NCBI RefSeq assembly: GCF_001690525.1 | Contig: NZ_LZGT01000075.1 | Coordinates: 1 to 64,000, forward strand | DNA from: Gilliamella sp. App6-5 | GTDB lineage: Bacteria; Pseudomonadota; Gammaproteobacteria; Enterobacterales; Orbaceae | DNA length: 64,000 nucleotides | Direction: 5' to 3' | Part shown: positions 19,308 through 29,856 of the stretch, one piece after another | Layout of the letters: every line of letters starts with the position of its first letter | Numbering within the stretch: the stretch's first letter is position 1 | Translations under genes and position numbers: made by a program | Notes under the pieces: generated by a model | The model's database searches: none | What the model was told of the DNA's origin: nothing | Seen by the model: the letters and a program-made list of their open reading frames with translations, nothing else

Positions 19308-19970
19308 ATGGATAAGTTAACCCAAGCATTCAACTTTAGACATGCATGTAAAAAATTTGATGATACAAAAAAAATTAATAATGATGATATTGAATATATT
19401 TTGGAAGCTGGTCGACAATCTCCTTCATCATTTGGCATGGAGCCATGGCATTTTGTGGTTGTTGACAGTAGCAAAATAAAAGCAGAATTACGTAATGTTT
19501 GCTACAATCAAGAACAAGTCACCAGTTGTTCACATTTTGTGATTGTGCTTTATCGAAAAGCGAATAATTTTACATTACAGAGCGATTATTTACGACGTGC
19601 AATTGCGCGCACTTTACCCGATCCAAATAATCAAACATCTATTGATATTGCCTGCCAAGCATTTATCAATTTTTGCGAGCAAGGGCTTGCTGATGGCTTA
19701 ACGATCAACCATTGGTCAGAAATGCAAGATTACATCGCTTGTGCCAATATGATGACTGCTGCGGCATTTCGCGGTATTGATTCATGTGCTATTGGTGGGT
19801 TCGACCACGATAAAGTGATAAAAATGCTAGAAAAACATATTCCACAAATTGGTGAAGAATCATTTGGGGTAGGGCTTTGTTTAGCTTTTGGTTATCGAAT
19901 CAATGAACCAGCAGCGCATATTCGTTGGCCACTTGCTGATTTAACAACGTATCTTACTGATAATCACTAA
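19308..19970 (+). CDS. NAD(P)H-dependent nitroreductase family oxidoreductase
   Basis: 220 residues from the ATG at 19308, which has a strong AGGAG; the frame's earlier start inside ampG is not real. FMN-binding features of the NfsB-like fold: RHACKKFD, SPSSFGMEPWHFVVV and an AAAFRGIDSCAIGGFD helix near residue 160. These enzymes reduce quinones, nitro groups or flavins. It is distinct from the NfsB at 37370-38014. The physiological substrate is unknown. Confidence 0.82.
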   Translation: MDKLTQAFNFRHACKKFDDTKKINNDDIEYILEAGRQSPSSFGMEPWHFVVVDSSKIKAELRNVCYNQEQVTSCSHFVIVLYRKANNFTLQSDYLRRAIARTLPDPNNQTSIDIACQAFINFCEQGLADGLTINHWSEMQDYIACANMMTAAAFRGIDSCAIGGFDHDKVIKMLEKHIPQIGEESFGVGLCLAFGYRINEPAAHIRWPLADLTTYLTDNH

Positions 19971-19987
19971 GCAGATATAGCAACTTG

Positions 19988-20021
19988 CTACCTTCAATCG
20001 CCACACGGCGCATGAAGGTAG
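19988..20021. other. Hairpin between convergent genes
   Basis: CTACCTTCA (19988-19996) pairs perfectly with TGAAGGTAG (20013-20021), with an inner CGCC/GGCG stem. It lies between the converging nitroreductase and the small minus-strand ORF. A run of seven A follows on the plus strand, not T, so it is not a standard terminator for the plus-strand gene. It may be a bidirectional end or a small structured element. Confidence 0.5.
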
Positions 20022-20042
20022 ATAAAAAAACAGGCACAATCA

Positions 20043-20228
20043 TTATTCAATTGATTGATAGAGCGCTTCGGCGTCAGCTGAAGCTGAGTCCATAATAAAA
20101 GCAATTCCAGATAAAATATTACCAATCTGAGGATCGCTGACATTTTGTTGTACCGAATTTAAAATCTCTTGCGCCCAATTAATTTTTGTAAGTACTGCTT
20201 CTACACTTTCTTTTGAAGGATTATTCAT
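20043..20228 (-). CDS. Small protein of unknown function
   Basis: 61 residues, acidic and helical (PSKESVEAVLTKINWAQEIL, ASADAEALYQSIE), without a membrane segment or signal. The ATG has a very good GGGGGAG ribosome binding site, which is why I accept it as a real gene. I do not recognise the family. It stands alone between the nitroreductase and trxB. Confidence 0.6.
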   Translation of the reverse strand: MNNPSKESVEAVLTKINWAQEILNSVQQNVSDPQIGNILSGIAFIMDSASADAEALYQSIE

Positions 20229-20561
20229 AGCATCTCCCCCGTTTTGTTAGGATGTCAAATAAATCGATAATCAAAATTACATTATCAAACAATAGAAAAA
20301 GGAATTTAAGAATAAGAAAGGGACGTATTTTAAACGTTACAAAGCAAAAACAAAAACCAATATCGTTTTAAAAATCACAACTAATTTTAAAAGAACCGAA
20401 AAGGAACAGATAACCCAATTATTTAACGTTAATAAAGCCTATTGTCATTACCTATTGCTACAATAACCAATTTTTTTGCACGATAAAGATTGATAATGTT
20501 AGACTTACTGCCATACATTGCGCGAGTTTTGTCTAAAGTTGTCAAAATTGAAAATAAATAA

Positions 20562-21524
<963 letters not shown>

Positions 21525-21539
21525 GCAGTAAAAATCTTT

Positions 21540-23255
21540 ATGTCATTAGATAAAAAACGCCAGACCTATCTACTTGGCTGGTTAAAACAGCATGCAAAAA
21601 GGCATAAAACTAATTTGCGAGCTTCAATTTTAACTGGCTTTATTTTAACGGTATTAATCATTATCCAAGCGGGATTACTTGCAATAATTTTGCAACGAAT
21701 CATTATTGAACAACAACATTTTGTGGATATTTTACCCTTTTTTGGCGCATTAATTGCGATACTACTCGCTCGAGCGGGTTTAATCTATCTACGCGAAAAG
21801 ATCAACTTTACTATAGGCAAAAAAGTTCGACAGCAAATTCGACAGCAAGTAATTGATCAACTTGAGCTACATGGGCCTGCTTATCTAAATCAAAGTACGA
21901 TCGGCGCTTGGAGCACGTTGCTCATTGAACAAGTTGATAAATTGCATGACTTTTTTGCCCGTTATCTACCCCAAATGCGCTTGGCAAGCATGGCACCGCT
22001 TTTAATCTGTATTGCAATCTTCCCATTTAACTGGGCTGCAGCTACAATTTTGCTTTGCACGGCACCTCTGATTCCTATCTTTATGATTTTAGTGGGGATG
22101 GGGGCTGCTGATATTAACCGCCGTCATTTTAAAGCACTCGCTTACTTAAGCGGTCACTTTTTAGATCGTTTAAAGGGGCTTAATACCATTCGACTATTCA
22201 ACCAAGGCGAAAAACAGACCAACGAAATCGCCCGCGCGTCTGAGGATTTTCGAATCAAAACCATGCAAGTCCTAAAAGTCGCATTTTTATCTTCCGCAGT
22301 ATTAGAGTTTTTTACTTCTATTTCGATCGCCATTGTCGCGGTTTATTTTGGCTTTTCGTATTTAGGCGAATTTAATTTTGGCACATATAATGGCACCGTT
22401 ACCCTATTTGCAGGTTTTTTTGCACTAATCTTAGCCCCAGAGTACTTTCAACCTTTACGCGATTTAGGCACTTACTATCATGCCAAAGCCGAAGCAATCG
22501 CCGCGGCTGATAATATCGAAACGTTTTTAAGTAAAAAATTACCGCAAGAACAAACTAACGCTAATACCGCAAACATCAAATTGACTGAACCATTAAAAAC
22601 CATTGAAGCCAATAACTTAATTGTTTTATCTAGCGAACAACAACCGATTGTCGGTCCGCTATCATTTAGCCTGCAAGCACCGTTTAAATTGGCTTTAATA
22701 GGTACAAGTGGCGAAGGTAAAACCTCGTTAATACAAGTACTACTTGGCTTTTTACCTTATCAAGGCTCACTAAAAATTAATGGTATTGAATTTACTCAAT
22801 TAGATATTAATGATTGGCAACAACACGTTAGCTGGATTGGACAAAATCCTTATCTGTTAAATAGTTCTATTCGCGATAATATTTTACTCGGCAAGCAAAA
22901 TGCCACTGAAAAAGAACTTGATGAAGTGATAACCAAAACCCAATTAACCGATGTCATTGCAAAATTACCACAGGGTATTGAAACCCAAGTTGGTGAAGAT
23001 GCGGTACGTTTGTCCGTTGGGCAAGCACAGCGGATCGCTTTAGCAAGAGCAATGCTTAAACCTTGCCAATTACTGATTCTTGATGAACCAACTGCCAGCT
23101 TAGATAAACAAACCGTACAAAATTTGGACAAGCAACATATAGCGCCCAATAGCATCACTATTACTCATCAAACAGATGATATGCAAGATTTTACACAGAT
23201 CTGGCAATTGGCTAATGGCAAGCTACATTGTGATATCAAGGAGAATTTATGCTAG
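21540..23255 (+). CDS. cydD: Heterodimeric thiol ABC exporter subunit CydD
   Basis: 571 residues: an N-terminal six-helix membrane domain (about 20-320) and an ABC domain with Walker A GTSGEGKTSL, signature LSVGQAQR and Walker B LLILDEP. CydDC exports glutathione and cysteine to the periplasm and is needed for assembly of cytochrome bd oxidase. The stop overlaps the cydC start by 7 bases. E. coli CydD has 588 residues. Confidence 0.95.
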   Translation: MSLDKKRQTYLLGWLKQHAKRHKTNLRASILTGFILTVLIIIQAGLLAIILQRIIIEQQHFVDILPFFGALIAILLARAGLIYLREKINFTIGKKVRQQIRQQVIDQLELHGPAYLNQSTIGAWSTLLIEQVDKLHDFFARYLPQMRLASMAPLLICIAIFPFNWAAATILLCTAPLIPIFMILVGMGAADINRRHFKALAYLSGHFLDRLKGLNTIRLFNQGEKQTNEIARASEDFRIKTMQVLKVAFLSSAVLEFFTSISIAIVAVYFGFSYLGEFNFGTYNGTVTLFAGFFALILAPEYFQPLRDLGTYYHAKAEAIAAADNIETFLSKKLPQEQTNANTANIKLTEPLKTIEANNLIVLSSEQQPIVGPLSFSLQAPFKLALIGTSGEGKTSLIQVLLGFLPYQGSLKINGIEFTQLDINDWQQHVSWIGQNPYLLNSSIRDNILLGKQNATEKELDEVITKTQLTDVIAKLPQGIETQVGEDAVRLSVGQAQRIALARAMLKPCQLLILDEPTASLDKQTVQNLDKQHIAPNSITITHQTDDMQDFTQIWQLANGKLHCDIKENLC

Positions 23256-24880
23256 CCATATTGCGCCCCTATATAGCCCTTTATAAACACTATTTTTGGC
23301 AAATTTTATTTGGCTTATCGCTATCAATTCTAACGCTACTTGCTAGCGTATTTTTGCTATCTTTATCAGGATGGTTTTTAGCCTCTACCGCTTTTGTTGG
23401 CATTGCTGGTTTATATACATTTAATTATATGTTGCCTGCGGCAGGTGTACGAGCGGCGGCCATTACTCGAACCGCTTCACGTTATATGGAGCGTTTGGTT
23501 GATCACAATACCACTTTTAAAATCTTGGCTTATTTAAGAACACTTGCTTTTCGTAAAATTTTACCACTAAGTACCCATCAATTAGCTCATTACCAACGAG
23601 CAGACTTGCTTAATCGCTTTATTGTCGATATTGATGCACTTGATCACTTATACCTAAAACTCTTTTCGCCCATTGTAACCGCATTAGTTACCATTGGCGT
23701 TTTGTTTATAGGGTTAGCAAGCATAAACTTACCCATTGCGTTAATCATTACCATTATCCTTACAACCACCTTACTTGTGGTACCTGTTATCTTTTATCAA
23801 GCCGGAAAACAGCTAGGTAAAACACTGGCTAAACAACAAAGTGAATACCGATTATTATTAATTAATTACCTGCAAGGACAAGCTGAACTTATCCTATTTA
23901 ATGCACAACCACGCTATCGCGCGAAACTTGATGAGCTTGAATCAAACTGGCTCTATAATCAACAACGGCAATCAACATTAATGGCGCTATCAAGTGCATT
24001 GGTCTTACTTATTGCTGGTTTTTTAACGTTACTGGTTCTGTGGCTAATTACCCAATACACTCTATCCCCTTTAGTGGCTTTATTTGTATTTGTTAGCCTT
24101 GCAAGTGCCGAAATACTCATGCCAATTCCTGGTGCATTTATCTTTTTAGGGCAAGTACTCACTTCAGCCACACGCACAACAGCTATTTTTAATCAAACAC
24201 CCGATATTCAATTTGTTGCCAAAGGTAAAATGATAGATTTAAGTTCGGCAAAATTGCAATTTGAACAAATTAATTTCAGCTATCCCAATCAACCCTTTAC
24301 GGTATTAACGGATTTTTCGTTGACGGTTGAACAAGGTGAACATATTGGTGTGGTTGGTAAAACAGGTTGCGGTAAATCAACCTTATTAAGTCTGGTTAAT
24401 CGCACATGGGAACCTCAATCAGGCCATATCTGTATCAACGGTATTGAACTAAATCAACTTGACGAAAAAACACTACGACAAGCTATTGCCATGGTGCCTC
24501 AAGTGATCACTATTTTTAGTGACACCTTAAGACAAAACTTGCTAATAGGCAATCAACAAGCTACCGAGCAACAGTTAATCGACGTATTACACCAAGTTGA
24601 ACTCGACAAATTACTCACCACCGAGCAAGGTTTAGACTTACTGGTTGGACAAGGTGGTCGCGCCTTATCGGGCGGTGAAATTCGCCGAATCGGCATAGCA
24701 AGGGCATTACTGCATAATTCACCGTTAATTTTAATGGATGAACCCACAGAAAGTCTTGATCAACAGACAGAACAACAAATTATCCGATTGATCAAACAAA
24801 CCTGCAAAAATAAAACACTAATCATGGTTACGCATCGTTTGACTGATAATCCATTGTTTGATCGAGTTATTTCACTTTAA
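23249..24880 (+). CDS. cydC: Heterodimeric thiol ABC exporter subunit CydC
   Basis: 543 residues, partner of CydD. Membrane domain with LSLSGWFLASTAF and AAGVRAAAITRTASRYMERLVDHNTTF, and a C-terminal ABC domain with Walker A GKTGCGKSTLL, signature LSGGEIRR and Walker B LILMDEP. Translationally coupled to cydD. It ends with the conserved MVTHRL switch. Confidence 0.95.
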   Translation: MLAILRPYIALYKHYFWQILFGLSLSILTLLASVFLLSLSGWFLASTAFVGIAGLYTFNYMLPAAGVRAAAITRTASRYMERLVDHNTTFKILAYLRTLAFRKILPLSTHQLAHYQRADLLNRFIVDIDALDHLYLKLFSPIVTALVTIGVLFIGLASINLPIALIITIILTTTLLVVPVIFYQAGKQLGKTLAKQQSEYRLLLINYLQGQAELILFNAQPRYRAKLDELESNWLYNQQRQSTLMALSSALVLLIAGFLTLLVLWLITQYTLSPLVALFVFVSLASAEILMPIPGAFIFLGQVLTSATRTTAIFNQTPDIQFVAKGKMIDLSSAKLQFEQINFSYPNQPFTVLTDFSLTVEQGEHIGVVGKTGCGKSTLLSLVNRTWEPQSGHICINGIELNQLDEKTLRQAIAMVPQVITIFSDTLRQNLLIGNQQATEQQLIDVLHQVELDKLLTTEQGLDLLVGQGGRALSGGEIRRIGIARALLHNSPLILMDEPTESLDQQTEQQIIRLIKQTCKNKTLIMVTHRLTDNPLFDRVISL

Positions 24881-25289
24881 CAAGTAGCTTAATTTAGGTG
24901 GGATTCAATTGCGGTTAAAAGGCAATATTGACCTTTGAGAGTTGTAAAAAATTCGAGTGTTTTCCTTATAAAAAACGCTCAGGTAGAGCATTGATTTTAT
25001 TTCGATTTTTGTTTTGATATTTTTGATTAAAATCAAATGATTATAGGTTTAATTTTTTTTGCGATGATTGGTTTTGGATGTTGTAGAAGAGTGGTGTGTA
25101 TTTTGTAAAAACATTCTGATATCAATTTTTTATTAATTTTTTTTGAAAAGCGCTTTTGCGGTTTAACCACAAAAGCGCAAACTTATCATCATCAGCTCAG
25201 TCACCTTATGCTGAGCTGCTTTCTTTGATTGCTTGTCCTTAATTAGTATCATCCTTTCCCCCCTTAACCAAGAACTAAGAACTAAAAAG
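24881..25289. other. Intergenic with a strong hairpin (25150-25178)
   Basis: About 400 bases after cydC, AT-rich and without a gene. GCGCTTTTG (25150-25158) pairs with CAAAAGCGC (25170-25178), extended by GG/CC around a mismatch. It sits between cydC and the leftward pseudogene. On the minus strand it is followed by TTTTC, so it may have terminated the now broken exoprotein gene. Confidence 0.5.
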
Positions 25290-25906
25290 CTATGGAGTGA
25301 CGCAAAGCCCCTCATAATCAATATACGGAGGATTGTGCAACACATGACCGTCAAATGTGGCCACAGCAAAGTACGTATTGTCACCTATTGGATCACTTAC
25401 TGGATGAACGTCGTCACCAAAATTTGAATCCTCGTTGTAATGACACATGGCGCCCCGCTCCGTGAAAAATCCAGCCCTTATTTGGCACTGATAATAATTA
25501 CTTTTTGATGACGGTGTGGCACCAACAGCGCCTTGACATTTATGTGTATCGAAACCTCGACAGAGCGCGGATGAAGGGTTGATTGATTGTGTAAAGAATC
25601 CATTCTTTGGATGCCATATGCCCCAGCAGAACCAACATTTTCACGTGTGCTGTAAACAAAATTCGGCCGAGCGAAGTTGATGAATGGTGATGGCAATAAT
25701 ATGATTGCATCACTACGATTATCTTTTTTGCCGGCCAATGCCTGTAAATGCCATGAAAACGACAATAACAAGAACAGCGCCAACACTAACGGAGCTTTTG
25801 GAGATAATTTTGATAATAGATTGAGAGATAACTTCGAGGATATAAACACGAAAAGAGTAAAAACTTGTCTGATGTGTCTATTTGATAAATTTAAGACATA
25901 GGTTTG
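25290..25906 (-). pseudogene. Degraded copy of the lectin-like exoprotein family
   Basis: The minus strand starts with WQTYVLNLSN and an extended basic leader, then a signal-type hydrophobic core and DNRSDAIILL, all matching the paralogues. The central 300 residues are missing. After a frameshift near 25560 comes ALCRGFDTHKCQGAVGATPSS, QIRAGFFTER and a final YEGLCVTP stop at 25290, which aligns to the end of the 375-1865 protein. No ATG opens the leader frame. Clearly a deletion-broken member of the family. Confidence 0.8.
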
Positions 25907-26263
25907 CCATTCAATTAAATTATTGTTTTATTTATATTTTATATAATTATTTACTTATCAAATAAGCTATTTTTAATAAATGAAAGTATAACTATTAAAA
26001 AAATTTGACTAGTTTTTTTTAATTTCAGTAAAGTTTTGTTAATGGGTTAGATTCAGCTTTGGGATGCCATGTGTTTCAGACGTTTTATCCTTTGATCGAA
26101 AAAATAACTTTAGTGACAATCTCTGAAACTTATTTAAATCCCAAATAGTCTTTTGCTCAAAATATTTCAAGTAACAACGATACATGTTAAGCCTAAAAAA
26201 TGATTTTTTAGCTGAAAAAATAAAATCGATGCTTAACGAAGAGTAAATCGTGAGTTTTAGCCG
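25907..26263. other. Intergenic, no gene recognised
   Basis: About 355 AT-rich bases. The only structure seen is a short hairpin CTAAAAAA/TTTTTTAG at 26193-26211. No coding frame resembles a known protein. Confidence 0.4.
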
Positions 26264-26539
26264 TTAACACCAACTGTAACGCCCTAAAAACGACCATAAA
26301 AGATAGATGAGTGCTATCAATAGATACGTATATCTTATTTTTTTATTTTTTATTAAAAATAACAGACAAATACAAGGAATCAAAAGGATTATAGGTTCAG
26401 TAGTGTAACGTCCACCCGATGGAAGTTGGCAAAAATTGTCAATATCGCCTGATTCTAACATCCATTCGTAATGAGAAGTTGAAAATAAATTAATTAAACA
26501 TAATAACAAAAACAAATAGATAAACGAGACAACTTTCAT
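26264..26539 (-). CDS. Small inner-membrane protein, possibly DUF2645 (YjeO-like)
   Basis: 91 residues: an N-terminal helix (about 3-20), YEWMLESGDIDNFCQ, two further helices (about 48-82) and a Trp/Cys end GRYSWC. The YEWM...C motif after the first helix and the aromatic RY..C end recall the DUF2645 family, whose function is unknown. The assignment is from memory of the pattern and is tentative. Confidence 0.5.
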   Translation of the reverse strand: MKVVSFIYLFLLLCLINLFSTSHYEWMLESGDIDNFCQLPSGGRYTTEPIILLIPCICLLFLIKNKKIRYTYLLIALIYLLWSFLGRYSWC

Positions 26540-26620
26540 AATCGACCTAAAATCCTTTTAATTTCATTTAAATTATGCTGTTATGATTATTTTACCTGCT
26601 AGTACCATTTATAAAAGCGA

Positions 26621-27547
26621 CTACAGCTTAAAACAATAACCATCGCCAATCGCGCTACCTTGGACGCCAAATTGGCGCAAATTATGATCGACTGCATTCA
26701 TTGATTGCCAGTGGTTTTCGCACCAATCTGGCGCTAGCAAGGTTGGCTTTCTGGCATTAGCTGAAATGCGATGATATAAAATATTGGCGGGCGTTTGCCT
26801 GATGATATCGCCAGCAATATCGACATATTGATCTAATGATAAAACGTCAAGACGCCCAGCTCGCCATGCTTTTGCCATAATACTGCCATCAACAATATGC
26901 AAAGGATGCAATTTTAAGCCATCAACACCACTATTTAATACACGTTCAAGCGTAATTAAATTATCTTGTTTGGTTTCTTTGGGTAAGCCAATAATTAAGT
27001 GAGTGCACACTTTAATACCAAGATTACGAGCTTTTTGTACGGTTTGATGATAATCGTTAAAAGTATGTCCACGATTTATATCATGCAAGGTTTTATCGTG
27101 AGCGGTTTGTAAGCCCAGTTCTAACCATACTTCAAAACCTTGAGATTGATAACCTGCCAGCAAATTAAGCGCTTCATTCGGTACGCAATCAGGGCGAGTA
27201 CCCACACAAAGCCCAACAATATCAGCACTATTTAGCGCCTGTTCGTACATATTTTTTAAGATTGCAACTTCAGCATAAGTGCTGGTGTAGGCTTGAAAAT
27301 AAGCAAGATAGCGTCTGGATTTTTTCATTTGATGAGCTTGCGATACAAGTTGATCGGCAATTGATTTAACTTGAATCGATTCATCAATAATTGATGCCAC
27401 ATTACAAAAAGTGCATCCCCCCAAGCCGATAGTGCCATCGCGGTTAGGACAGCTAAAACCCCCGTGTAGGGTGAGTTTATAGATCTTTTCGCCATATCGA
27501 CGCTGAAGATCGGAGCCAAAAGTATTGACGACAAGATGAAGTTGCAT
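26621..27547 (-). CDS. yhcC: Radical SAM protein, TIGR01212/YhcC family
   Basis: 308 residues. The iron-sulfur cysteines lie in GFSCPNRDGTIGLGGCTFCN near residue 40, followed by a TIM-barrel-like fold with GTRPDC, VWLELGLQ and THLIIGLPKET. This matches the YhcC family of Elp3-like radical SAM enzymes. Its reaction is not firmly established. Divergent from waaG. Confidence 0.88.
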   Translation of the reverse strand: MQLHLVVNTFGSDLQRRYGEKIYKLTLHGGFSCPNRDGTIGLGGCTFCNVASIIDESIQVKSIADQLVSQAHQMKKSRRYLAYFQAYTSTYAEVAILKNMYEQALNSADIVGLCVGTRPDCVPNEALNLLAGYQSQGFEVWLELGLQTAHDKTLHDINRGHTFNDYHQTVQKARNLGIKVCTHLIIGLPKETKQDNLITLERVLNSGVDGLKLHPLHIVDGSIMAKAWRAGRLDVLSLDQYVDIAGDIIRQTPANILYHRISANARKPTLLAPDWCENHWQSMNAVDHNLRQFGVQGSAIGDGYCFKL

Positions 27548-27863
27548 AATAGACCAAAAATAAAATTTTGTTTATTTTACGGAGTTAGAGTATTTAGTTC
27601 AAGCGACGATATATGAAACTTGTTTCTTACTCGTTAAATAATAAAATCAATTCCATTACTCCTATTTTTGCACTAGTAAATAGCCATTTTTAATTAAGAG
27701 TAAGGATTTACTTATCGTTGATCAATAAGATTTATGGAATATCTTCTTTTTGTTAAACTTAAGTAATTAATTGATTTCAATAAAAACAAAAAATAAAAAC
27801 CTCAATAAAATCAATTTAATACCTAATTGTTTTTTAAGGAAATCCTCACAAAACCAGCTATTT

Positions 27864-27893
27864 TTGCACCTTGCTTATCAATAAGTATATAAT
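27864..27893 (+). promoter_or_regulatory. Probable promoter of waaG-waaP
   Basis: TTGCAC (27864-27869) and TATAAT (27888-27893), 18 bases apart and 28 bases before the waaG ATG. The rest of the 373-base gap between yhcC and waaG is AT-rich without other recognisable sites; no JUMPstart element was seen. Confidence 0.5.
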
Positions 27894-27920
27894 ATCCCTT
27901 TCAAACTTGAGGCAATCTGC

Positions 27921-29045
27921 ATGCAACTGGCGTTTTGTATTTATAAATATTTTCCTTTTGGTGGTTTGCAACGTGATTTTTTGCAAATTGCTAAGGCTTG
28001 CCAAGCTCAAGGTCACCATGTACGAATTTATGTGATGTCATGGCAAGGCGATAAACCAACAGGCTTTGATGTGGTTTTGGTGCCTAAAAAAGGCTGGTCT
28101 AATCATAGCCGTAATCAATCTTATTACCGTTGGGTGAAAGCTCATTTACAAGCAAATCCTGTTGATTGTGTGGTTGGCTTTAATAAAATGCCTGATTTGG
28201 ATGTTTATTTTGCGGGTGATACTTGTTATGCAGAAAAGGTTTCACACAAGGGCTTTTTATATAAATGGTCAAAACGCTGTAAGCACTATTTAGCTTTTGA
28301 AGATGCAGTATTTAATCAACAAAGCCACACTAAAGTTATGGTACTAACAAAACAGCAAATTAGTGACTTTGAGCGCTATTACCATACTGATCGATCACGC
28401 TTTTACCTATTGCCACCCGGTATTGCGCAAGATCGTCAATACAATTATGAGTCGCTAGCTAAAGGTAAGCAATTTAGGCAAGCCAATCAAATTGATGAAC
28501 ATAATTTTGTGATTGTGCAAATTGGATCAGATTTTAAGCGTAAGGGAGTAGATCGTTCTTTAACCGCCATTGCCGCACTACCTTGCGATTTAAAACAAAA
28601 AGTGACTTTTTTAGTAGTGGGGCAGGATAATCCCGAAGCTTATCAAAAACTGGCTAAGCAACTCGGCATTGAGTATCAAGTCCGTTTTTTTGCAGGGCGT
28701 AATGATATCCCTGACTTTTTATTTGCGGCAGATTTGCTATTGCACCCTGCAAGGCAAGAAGCAGCCGGTATGGTGCTTATTGAAGGGTTAGCCGCTGGGG
28801 TGCCAGTGATTGTGTCAAGCATTTCGGGCTATGCTTATCATATTGATGATGCCAATGCTGGTGTTGTGCTTGATGAGCCTTTTGTACAATCGGCGCTAAA
28901 TGAGGCCTTGCAAAATGCTATAACAAATCACGATCAGTTATTAACATGGCATCAAAACGCAATACATTATGGTAAAACCGCTGATTTATACCATTTAGCA
29001 CAGCGTGCCACAGAGATTATTTTAGGTTGTGATAATCATGAATGA
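27921..29045 (+). CDS. waaG: LPS core glucosyltransferase WaaG (RfaG)
   Basis: 374 residues (E. coli 374). GT4 family, GT-B fold. N-terminal FPFGGLQRDFL, VQIGSDFKRKGVDRS and the C-terminal nucleotide-sugar region ADLLLHPARQEAAGMVLIEGLAAGVPV with the EX7E-like glutamates. It adds the first outer-core glucose to heptose II of lipopolysaccharide at the inner membrane. Overlaps waaP by 8 bases. Confidence 0.93.
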   Translation: MQLAFCIYKYFPFGGLQRDFLQIAKACQAQGHHVRIYVMSWQGDKPTGFDVVLVPKKGWSNHSRNQSYYRWVKAHLQANPVDCVVGFNKMPDLDVYFAGDTCYAEKVSHKGFLYKWSKRCKHYLAFEDAVFNQQSHTKVMVLTKQQISDFERYYHTDRSRFYLLPPGIAQDRQYNYESLAKGKQFRQANQIDEHNFVIVQIGSDFKRKGVDRSLTAIAALPCDLKQKVTFLVVGQDNPEAYQKLAKQLGIEYQVRFFAGRNDIPDFLFAADLLLHPARQEAAGMVLIEGLAAGVPVIVSSISGYAYHIDDANAGVVLDEPFVQSALNEALQNAITNHDQLLTWHQNAIHYGKTADLYHLAQRATEIILGCDNHE

Positions 29046-29841
29046 AATTAAGTTAAAATCGCCTTTTGAGCAGTTATGGGCTGATAAAGATCCCTTTGCG
29101 GAAGTTGAGTTAATATCGGGCAAAGTCTATCGCGCAGTAAAACAACGTAAGACGTTGAATTTTGAGCTTGGTGGCGAATCGTATTTTATTAAAATTCATC
29201 GTGGTACAACCATTAAAGAGATTGTGAAGAATCTTATTTCGTTACGTTTACCTGTTTTAGATGCTAAGCAGGAGTGGGATGCGATCGAGCGTTTGGAGCA
29301 AGTTGGCGTTAATACGATGGATGGGCGTGCATTTGGTCGTAAGGGGCTAAATCCGCTGACTCGTCATTCGTTTATTGTGACCAAAGATCTTAACCCGACT
29401 GTGAGTTTAGAAGATTTTACTAAGCCATGGTTAACTAACCCACCTAGCTATCATATAAAGCGTTCTTTAGTTATTTATTTGGCAAAAATGGTGGCTCGAA
29501 TGCATGCCGCTGGGGTTAATCATCGTGATTGTTATTTGTGTCACTTTTTGCTTGATATTCCGCTTTTTGAAAATCATCAGCAAATAAAATTATCGGTGAT
29601 TGATTTACACCGTGCTCAGATCCGTAAAACAGTTCCTGTTCGTTGGCGTGATAAAGATTTAATTGGGCTTTATTTTTCAGCCATGAATATTGGGCTAACT
29701 GATCGTGATATTTGGCGTTTTTTGAAAGTGTATTTTAATCAACCTTTAAAAACGATTTTGCGTAATGAAGCTAAGTTAATTGCTAGTACGCATCAAAAAG
29801 TTGAACGAATTCGTAAAAGGACAGAAAAGTATCATCTTTAA
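29038..29841 (+). CDS. waaP: LPS core heptose(I) kinase WaaP (RfaP)
   Basis: 267 residues from the ATG at 29038 (a GTG nine bases earlier is the alternative). Kinase-like fold: YFIKIHRGTTIKEI with the ATP lysine, HRDCYLCHFLLD with the catalytic Asp, and VIDLHRAQ for metal binding. It phosphorylates heptose I of the inner core, which strengthens the outer membrane and gives resistance to cationic peptides and detergents. Paired with waaG, as in E. coli. Confidence 0.93.
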   Translation: MNEIKLKSPFEQLWADKDPFAEVELISGKVYRAVKQRKTLNFELGGESYFIKIHRGTTIKEIVKNLISLRLPVLDAKQEWDAIERLEQVGVNTMDGRAFGRKGLNPLTRHSFIVTKDLNPTVSLEDFTKPWLTNPPSYHIKRSLVIYLAKMVARMHAAGVNHRDCYLCHFLLDIPLFENHQQIKLSVIDLHRAQIRKTVPVRWRDKDLIGLYFSAMNIGLTDRDIWRFLKVYFNQPLKTILRNEAKLIASTHQKVERIRKRTEKYHL

Positions 29842-29856
29842 CAATAAGGATACGCT

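Noticed and set aside
27548-27920. JUMPstart element upstream of the LPS genes
   Set aside because: No GGCGGTAG-type motif was found in the gap.
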